Positions 55,926-64,000 of a stretch of 64,000 nucleotides of DNA are shown one piece after another. Below the pieces are notes generated by a model. It was not told where the DNA came from. It was given only the letters and a program-made list of their open reading frames with translations, and did not search any database. Both the position numbers and the translations under genes were made by a program. The stretch is from Talpa occidentalis (lineage: Eukaryota > Chordata > Mammalia > Eulipotyphla > Talpidae): contig NW_023605083.1 in assembly GCF_014898055.3 (NCBI RefSeq), positions 96,807,483-96,871,482 of the forward strand, in the 5' to 3' direction. Each line of letters begins with the position of its first letter. Position 1 is the stretch's first letter.

Positions 55926-56869
55926 TTGTTTCTTAAGTAAAGAATAAATTTGTTAACTGGGACACCCCCTCAGACATTTCAGGCTGCCCACTGCCCTAGA
56001 AAAACTTCCTGCTTTTTGGGTACAGAATGGTGGTGATAAGTCTTAAGAATATGGATGCTGAAGAAAGAAACAAGTTTTGGGGCACATGGAGTTTCAGTTG
56101 CTACAGGCGTAGCTAGTGGAGACATCCAGTGGGCCATTGACTGTGAAGGACAAGTGCTCAGATAGAGCATGGGCTGGAAGAAGGAGACGTCTTCAGGGTG
56201 GAGTTGACCTTGTAGTCGCAGTAGCAAATAAGGTTGCCAACAGTCAGCATGTAGAGTATCCAACGCAGAAGTTCCAGGACAGAACTACGGTGCACATTAA
56301 TCTTTAAAGATTGGGTAAAGTATATAATAGAGCCTACAAGGAAAATAGTGGTGAAGAAGAACAAAAAGAAACCAGAGAAGACTTGGTTCATGGAGGAAGT
56401 GATCAGTACTGTTAAGTGCTAGGTCTGCTGGGAGTTAGAATAGGTCTGCTAAGGACATTGTTAAGTGCTCATCTGCTTGACTACAAAGGGTTTATCTGGC
56501 AATTAGGAAGTCATTGTTGACTATTAAATCAGGAAATAAAAATTAATGTTTCTTCCTCTTAGAGTCCTAAATGAGCTACATTTAAATAATTTGAAATAAT
56601 TTCTTAAAGTTTGTTCTTATAATGCTCATTCTTTAGGAACAGAGGGGAAAATATGATAATTTAGGATCAGTTTTTTTGGGTGGGGGTACATCTTCCATTC
56701 TTGCAATCAAAGTGACTGTGCAATTGTTTCCCTTTTACATACCTTGTCTTGTATATGTGAATAGGCTTTCCAGATGCAGGGTTGGTATTTAAAACATGGT
56801 GTCTGAAATCTAAAGCAGCGATTAAATTACCCATTTGATAGTACAAACTGTTGTATAGTGTGCATCAGC

Positions 56870-57050
56870 TCATTGGTTCCCACGTGTCAGTGGGCTATGC
56901 AACTGTGTGTTTTACAGCACTTCCTGGCCTCTGTCGCCAGGGATTTAGATCCTGTCGGCCTAGGACAAGGACTGCAAGATCTGTAGTTTTCACAAGCATA
57001 CCAGATGATCTTACGCAGGTGGTCCTGGACCACCCTTTCACAGAGTTAAG
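56870..57050 (-). repeat. MER5A-like fragment, antisense
   Basis: On the minus strand it reads like MER5A starting 'aaagggtggtccaggaccac', then 'agatcatctggtatgcttgt'. Diverged. The 90-codon + frame over it is a chance opening. Confidence 0.55.
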
Positions 57051-58429
57051 TAGGTGCTGCACAGGCAGCGTGCTGGTCCCAGGCTCAGTGGTCTGGCTGG
57101 TTGTGGGGAGAACTCACCAGTGAGAGCAGAGCAGCCTGGCTACCACTGGCAGCAGGAAAAGCCAGCTGGGCCGGATCTGGACCACACAAGAGAGGTATGG
57201 AAAAGCAAGATGCATTATCCTGCAGTCACAGATGGAAAGTCTGGGGGCAGTGAATTTTGCCTGTATCACTTTATATATTCCATGCCCTAGGTTTCTGGAT
57301 GAGCTAATTGAATTAAAGTCATTTTCTTCTGCTACTCCCTTTAAAGAGGCAGCACCCTTTGGTTGACCCCTACCCTTTTATTTGACCTTTTACCTCCCTT
57401 TTTAGTTTATTACTTGAATTCACACATCTTGGAGTCAGCAGGATTTTTTTCTTTAAGAAAATCCCTGGTATCTATCAATTGATTTCTTTTAGACTCTTAA
57501 CATCTTGGGCAATTCATTTATAGGTAATGATAGCAGGGGCAGAAATATCTGGGAGTCAGCGATCACTTTTATAGAACTAGTCTTTCTTTGCCTCCTTTAG
57601 TTTATAGCTATAATATGCAGAGGATAATTAACTGTAGGATAAGTGAAAGGCCATATAGTGATTGTACTTATATTTCATTTGTAGGATAGTGGGGTAGCAG
57701 CAGCCTGATACCTTAGCATTTGTGTCAGGATCTGGGCCAAACTGTTGCTGGTGCTAATGCTATTTAAAGTTTTTTTTTTTTTCCATGAAAGGAAGTAAGA
57801 CTGAGTTTATAAAGAAGTAATAATTTGTCTCCCTTGAACTTCTCTTGCCAACTGAACTATTTACAATATGTTTTTGGAGTTTGTTGCAAGGACCACACTG
57901 GGGTGAAGAAATTTTATTTGGATTAGGATCACAAGAGTCTTTGGTGACTCAACTGAGTTTATACTTAATATAGGTCAATAAAAAGCAGAAATTTTTTCCT
58001 GAATAACATCTGTGCTGAAAAGCTGCAACACATTTTCTGAGACCAGAACACTAAAATAGATTGTTTATTGGAACCAATAGATTATGCTGTTGATGGAACT
58101 GATATAAACTACAGTCTATCATGTAAAGATTTCTTTCCCCCTGAAATCTAAAATGCTGCTTTTTATTAACAGAAAAATAAAAGGAATGGAGGATACAAAT
58201 TTACGTTAGATTGCTTGTATAGATTTTAAAAGTCAGCTTACTCTAATCTTCAATTATCAGATACTGTATAAGGGATTTTCTGCATTGTAGAATGAATACA
58301 TTTTCTGTATTCTAAGATTAATACATTATATTTTCTAAAAGGTATTGAGTAGAAGTATAACTTTTTGAATTTTAATTCATATTTTGAAATAGTTACCTTA
58401 ATTATGCTTATCAAATGTTAAGTGCCATT

Positions 58430-58700
58430 TTGTTTACTTTTAGAAAAAACAATAAAAAATGCAGATAAGCAAAAATGAGTCTAGAATTCCCCTATAATCC
58501 TACCCTCTTGAAATAATAACCATTTTGATGATTTCAACATCTTCTAGAATTTTTTTCTATATATTTCATTCACATGTATTTCCTTTTAAACAAATGTAAG
58601 ATTATAATGTAAGTGCTGTCTGCCGTTCTTAAAAATTATTATTTTGTGTATATCCTTTTGTGTCAATATATTTAGCCTGGTTTTGATGACTTTTAAAAAA
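58430..58700 (-). repeat. Antisense L1M 3' UTR fragment
   Basis: 'cccctataatcctaccctct', 'gaaataataaccattttgat', 'tgtaagattataatgtaa' match antisense L1M 3' UTR. Confidence 0.6.
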
Positions 58701-58854
58701 AAATTAAAGTGGTATTTTTTTAAGACAAAGCACATAATAGTACACAACAATTCCCTTCTAGTGTGTGCAGTAACCACTTTTTGCACACCCTTTTTTGTAG
58801 CCATTTTCTGTGTTGTGATGTGAATAGCACACCCCTGGTGTATACTGACAGGTT

Positions 58855-59010
58855 TAAAGTCTCTGGTCTACGATTTGTTGACTTTGTGATGATGGTTAAA
58901 TTTCTCTTTTAAATCTCCAAGCCTCAGTTTCTTTATCTGTAAAGTAATAATAATCCTACTTCATCAAATTGTGGTGAAGATTTTATGAGTGAGATATGCA
59001 GGTAAGTAAT
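58855..59010 (+). repeat. MIR SINE
   Basis: 'ctccaagcctcagtttcttt', 'atctgtaaagtaataataat', 'tcaaattgtggtgaagattt'. MIR core and 3' part. Confidence 0.75.
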
Positions 59011-59039
59011 TTTGTATTGAAGCTAGCATAAAGGATCAA

Positions 59040-60330
59040 AAAAGGTTATTATATTTTGTTGATTATATTGTATTGGTGCACATATGTAGTTTTTGTTGTG
59101 TTTGTTTATAAAATGGTATAGTATATATTTTGTTCATCTGCTTTCTCCCTATGTAATCAGTCATAGACTTGCTTTATTATCAATATAATTAAAACTACCT
59201 CCTTTTTAAAGATTGCTTTTTAATATAATGGTACATAGTCTTATACACATTTGTTTCTGAAAGTTAGATCTTTAGCACCTTTGGTTTTAATAGATATGTA
59301 GCATACCACTGCATAGTTGTACCATGATTATTTAATATTCTCTAGATTGTTTTCAGTTATATCGAGTTTCTTTGAAATTAAATCTGTGATGATTTTACCA
59401 GGGTAAGTGCATAGATATGAGTTTGCTATGTCAAAGGGTGTGCATGCTCGTAAAGTTTTTATTTTTCACTGACAAATAGCCCTCAAGAAAGGTTTTACCT
59501 ATTTATGTTTCTTCTGGATTAACCATCTCACCAAACTTTCATCAATGAATTCTAGAAAATAATAAGTTTCTAACTAACTCTACCCATTTGATGGGTGAAA
59601 AATGTCACTTGAGTTTTAAAATCTCTATTTAAAACTGCTGATGAGGTTTCATATTTTCCACAGGTTGATGGATGATTTTTATTTTGTTTGCGAATGTCTG
59701 TTTGTCTTTTGTCCTTTCTTCTCTTGAGTGTTAATCTTTATTATTGTTACAGTTCTAATGTGTGAAGATTTAACACACACACACTCTCTCTCTCTCTCTC
59801 TTACTCCTGTTGTTAATGTCTTAACCTTAAATGTTGTTTGCTTCTTGTTTTCATTTGGTATTATTTTTATGTGTAAACATTTTGTTTGTGGAATCAAATC
59901 TATCGATATTTTTCCTTGTGTTTTCTCTTTTTTACATCATGCTTAGACTTTCCCATATGAAAGTTTTATAAATATTGTCTACAATTTTAAACATATGTTT
60001 TTGTAATTTTACATTGGAATTTTTCATTTGTAGGAGATATATGTTGGTTGATAATTTAAGGTAGAGATATACTCAATTTTTAATAAGTCTCTAACCCCAA
60101 AGAAACAATTCTGTTTGTATTGCAATTGGAATTTTGGTGTATTTACAATTTAATTTGGGATGCAATGAGATTTTTATAATTTTACATCATCTTTGTTTAT
60201 CCAGGTCTTTTCTGCCTCTCAGATTTTATAGTTTTCTTTAAGTAGACTATACCTTTACTGATAAACTTATTTTGGGATATTTTAGAGAATTTTTCAGTCA
60301 GTTCTTGAAATTTTGTGGTAGTCAATCAAA
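59040..60330 (-). repeat. Antisense old L1 (L1ME type)
   Basis: 'gtagcataccactgcatagt', 'tgtcaaagggtgtgcatgct', 'gacaaatagccctcaagaaa', 'ttgatgggtgaaaaatgtca', then ORF2-like text to about 60330. Diverged and gapped. Confidence 0.6.
59773..59801 (+). repeat. Compound (AC)n(TC)n microsatellite
   Basis: Six AC units followed directly by about eight TC units, within the antisense L1. Confidence 0.95.
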
Positions 60331-60829
60331 TAATAGTCAGCTTATCTACTTCTTCATATTTATACAAATCATTTTGTTTTCCATTATACTCTTTTCTCCT
60401 GCCTTTATCACTTAACTTCTTGCTTCATTTCAGGAGGACCCGCTGATATGTGCTATGTACAGCCCTGATTTAATTTTATGCTGCTTACTTTTTTAGTATT
60501 TCTCATGACTTAATATTCTGCCTTGGCAGTCTGTTTCTGTATACTTTTCTTGACCTTACTTACCTGCTTCATGGTTTTGTTTTTTCCTGCTGTTCACTTG
60601 GTATTCATTCAGTCCCTGTTCTGTCCCAGGTGTACCCGTCCAAGTGGCATAGATAGAATGTGTGAGGGCGGCTGGCACAGTCCCTGCCTCATAGATCTTA
60701 CTCTTTATGAGGAGCTGATAGTTTAGTAGTTCTGTGGTGCATCTCTTTCTTAAATACATTCAATCTTTTTCTTCCATGCTACTTACTTATATGTTGTAGA
60801 ATCTTTTTTTATAACTCTTACATTAAAAC

Positions 60830-61010
60830 ATTTTAGCTCTCTTCCTATTTATCCATTCCTGAATAAAGATAGTACTTCTATCCCCAAAAGCATGTCAGCT
60901 TTAGGAGGATAGTGTTCTGTCTTTTTGCGTTGTTATGTCCTCCATGCCTGGAATCCTGCCTGACACATAGTAGGTACTTGTCACATGGTTGGATTTTTCT
61001 TCACCACTTA
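60830..61010 (+). repeat. L2 LINE 3' end
   Basis: 'ctttaggaggatagtgttct', 'tcctccatgcctggaatcct', 'gcctgacacatagtaggtac' are the typical end of L2. Confidence 0.75.
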
Positions 61011-63004
61011 ATAATTTAATGTGGTTACTGAATTCTCCTCTTGTATTTTAAGCTAGAAGATGGAAGCTGTCAGTTTATATTAGTGGCATAACATTCCTGT
61101 GGCATGGAGATGTGGAAGGAGCTACCAGCAAGGGAACTTTTTCTCTAAACGGGTTTTTCAACATGTTTTTGAAACCACAGTGTCCTGCTGTGCAAACCGG
61201 GACTTTAGTGTAGTTAGTTTCTCTCTTAGCATGTCTGTACCCAGCCTCTTCTCTGCTGCTACTGCCTGCTGCTTTGGAAGGATCAGAGGTAGTGTTAGTG
61301 GGTGACTTACTTTTCTGGATAAAGGTATTCAGAAACTTCCTGCCTTGTCTCAGTGAGAATTATGTCAAGGTGAGGGAGGCCCTGCTTGCTTTTTGGTGTG
61401 ACTGCTTTTTTCCCCTTCTAATGTGATGCAGCTTCCTATAAATATTCCCACTGTGCTGGTAAAGAGACTTTTCATAGAGTGGGCCCATCTCACCCATGGA
61501 CCTCCCTGGCCATTGCTCCTTACCTCGCCATATCAGGAAGGAATGACAGGTACTGTCAGAAAGCCTTTATTTCCATATTTATCCGTTTCCTTATTAGTTG
61601 ATATTTAGGTAGTCTAGTTTTTTGCTATTTAAATAATGAAAATAATAAGTCAGCTTTAGCAACTGTCTTCAATTTAGTCTCATCTGTACTGGATTTAGCA
61701 AACATTTCTTGGGGGTTTTAGTATCCTCTTTACCTAATTTATTGCTGATGCAGATTTTTGTCTGATTTTCATTTTAGTTGTTTTCTGGTAGGGGTGGGTC
61801 ATGTAGATGCTTTAGCTACTATTCTCACTTAGATGAACAGTATGTTTATCTAGGTTATTCTGTTTTCTGAAGATTATTTTAAATTTAATTTGGTTTTAAC
61901 GGAACTCATTATGAGATGCTATGGTAGATACTAGTGGACTGTAAAGGTAAATTTCTAAGAATGATAATCATTCTCAAAGAATATTGGTAACTTTAAAGGA
62001 GAGAAAAACTATGAGTTGAGAATGGACTCAGCTGCATGTATTTAAGAGCTTGAAAAACATGACTTAAATAAAGGAGTTATTTGCCTCCTCGTATCAAGGA
62101 GTCTGAAATTCAGACCCTAGAGCTGATGCTCGGGATTGTTGTCAACACACCTGCTCCTTTTTGCTCTGTCATGAGTCGCTTGTGGCTCTTGTCTCAAGAC
62201 CACCAGGTGACTGCCATTCTCCCTTCACGATGTCTTCCCGGCAGGAGGAGTGAAGAGGAAAGGCCTCCTTATGAGACTTTGCCGTTTTACTTGAAAAGGA
62301 GCTTCTCTGTATGTCACTGGTCGTTACTGTACATCATGGCTACCTCTAGCTACAGGACAGGTTGTAAAAAAAGAGTGTAATTCTCACCTCTATCATTTTA
62401 AAAGCCAAAGCATCTAAAATCCAACCTTGTCAACGCTGTCTGCAGCCAACTTCTCCATGTCCTCACAATGTCCCCTAGGCTGTCTTCTTATGCAGTACGT
62501 CTTCCAGAAAGAGGATGTGAAGTTTCCCACCCTCTACCACCCACTTTTCAAAAAAAAAAAAATAACACTTGCACCCCTCAGTCTGCTCTGGAACTACCAC
62601 CTCACATGTGTGTTTCATCTGTAGTATCTTTAAGTGAAGATGGTTTGCCAACTTGACATTTGCTTTTCCAATAGTGGTGTAGATGTGGACTGATCTGTCT
62701 GTCAGCAGTTTTTTTTCCTATCCTCTTGGCAATCATACACGCATTTGGACACTCCTAGTTTGTGTTAGGGAATAGTCGGTACTATACTGTCAACAGAGGA
62801 AAGCCAACATACCCAAGTTTGCACCTGCACTGTAAAGTTTGGCCTGATGGTGAAACTTAGCTAAGCAAGGAAGCAAGCCCTTGTGAAACTTGCCTCCCTT
62901 TCATTCTTTGTTGCATGCCAGCAGTCATGGAGGACTCTGGCATCTTGTTCCGTTTTCTTCTTTACCCCAAATCCTAACACCAGCCTAGATACCTTGACTA
63001 TCTT

Positions 63005-63185
63005 TTGTGGTTCTAAAACTTCATTTGCCATCTGAGGTACTTGGGGTTCTTATTATAATGCAGATTTCTAGGCTTCCTGTCCATAAACTCCATCACTTAG
63101 GTCTACAATGGGCCCAGGAATCTTATTTTCACAGGTGGACCTGATTCAGATGGTCTCCAGGACATAGGACATACTTAGAGAAACT
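63005..63185 (+). repeat. MER5A-like fragment
   Basis: 'ttattataatgcagatttct', 'aggcttcctgtccataaact', 'caatgggcccaggaatctta', 'cacaggtggacctgattcag'. MER5-type order. Confidence 0.55.
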
Positions 63186-64000
63186 CTTGTTATCTAGAGA
63201 ACTCATTCAACACCCTCTCCCCACACCCTCCTCACACTCTCTGTGAACTACCTTGTTTCCTATTTCAAACAAAAATACAGGTTGAGTTCTCAGCAAGTGA
63301 GAACTCCACAACTTCTTGCTAACCAGATTTATCTGAATTCTCATGTGTCATTGACTTTTCTCCCTTTGACTTGTTTCCACCTTTCCTTCTCCTACCAGTG
63401 AAGACTCCATCAAGGTGCAGAGTCCTCTTAGATTCTGCAAGTGCAAGCAGATCTTCCTCTGTGGAGGATGTGTGTATTGTCTGAATCGTGAGAAGGGACT
63501 AAATGCTTTTCAACCCTGCAGGTCAGACTTGCCTAGGTGCCTAATTATCATTTTGGGGGTATAATCAAGGACTTGGTTTCCAGTTCAAAGCAAACTATGG
63601 TAGCATCTCATTTATTAAGATTAAGAATTGAAACACATACAGAGATGAATTTTAAAAGCATGCTACAATGTTATCTCTATGCATCCTAAAAATGGGTTTT
63701 TGCTCAGGTATTTATTTTGGGAAACCTTTTAAAATAATGAAGTTTTAACTGAGATACTAGCTTTATTTTTTTATAAGAGGGGATAGTGAATTTGAAGGTT
63801 AAGAATGGAAAGAGGAGTACTATCCTAACAGTGTTTTATTTTTAAAAGTATTGGGTGCATTTTTATGTGGATTTACACTTTGTGGTTTTTGTCTGTAAGT
63901 CTGCAGTGCACGTTAGTCTGGAGCACTCTCACCCTGTGATCTCTGTGCTTGCCAGCTCCAACACTTAACACCTCGCTCTCCTCCCTATTCACCCAGCTAA

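Larger units (their letters stand above)
50073..64000 (+). other. COX10: COX10 intron 3 (5' part; runs off the window)
   Basis: I searched for the conserved start of the membrane domain and found no exon 4. The intron therefore exceeds 13.9 kb, in line with the long introns known for this gene. Contents are repeats listed separately; about 50100-51470, 55930-56860, 57290-58420 and 61010-63000 hold nothing I can name. Confidence 0.8.

Noticed and set aside
1..64000. CRISPR arrays, operons, phage or plasmid functions
   Set aside because: The sequence is mammalian nuclear DNA; the only periodic arrays are microsatellites and short tandem duplications.

Overview
This is nuclear DNA from a placental mammal. 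It is AT-rich, dense in interspersed repeats, and carries split genes with GT-AG introns. Eutherian-wide repeats (MIR, L2, MER5A-like, Tigger-like, MaLR-type LTRs, L1M/L1ME) are mixed with about 15 copies of a tRNA-derived SINE of roughly 270-300 bp that must be lineage-specific. I see no 7SL-derived SINEs (Alu/B1), no ruminant, cetacean or pig SINEs, no carnivore CAN SINE and no equid ERE. That argues against primates, rodents, cetartiodactyls, carnivores and horses, but I cannot name the order from the sequence alone.

The only protein-coding gene I recognise is the 5' part of COX10 (heme A:farnesyltransferase, protoheme IX farnesyltransferase) on the + strand. Its CpG-island promoter lies around 43.44-44.19 kb. 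Coding exon 1 is 43941-43983, exon 2 is 47934-48067 and exon 3 is 49751-50072. Together they encode the first 166 residues plus one base: the mitochondrial N-terminal region and the linker up to the start of the membrane-embedded UbiA-type prenyltransferase domain. Reading phase is kept across both junctions. Intron 3 runs off the window; I found no exon 4 in the remaining 13.9 kb.

Layout: 1-4.4 kb is unassigned AT-rich DNA. 4.4-12 kb holds a tandem SINE pair, L2, several L1 pieces, an MST/MLT1-type LTR and a probable twin-primed L1. 12.5-21.6 kb holds more SINEs, small L1 3' ends, two ERV LTRs on the minus strand (18275-18832 and 20072-20541), and a SINE enclosed by a near-perfect inverted repeat (21250-21598). 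22.9-24.2, 29.8-31.1, 39.0-40.2, 54-55.1 and 58.4-60.3 kb are antisense old L1 fragments. 25-38 kb is intergenic with MIR, MLT1, MER5A and Tigger pieces. 42.8-43.4 kb carries an ERV U3 fragment and a MIR just upstream of the COX10 CpG island. 44-64 kb is COX10 introns with L2, MIR, Tigger, L1 and SINEs.

Most remaining open reading frames are short and lie in repeats or on the strand opposite SINE or COX10 exon sequence; I do not annotate them as genes. No bacterial-type features (operons, CRISPR, phage) are present, and I found no convincing undescribed biological system. The more interesting signals are structural records of retrotransposition and template switching, plus details of the COX10 promoter and exon 2 acceptor.
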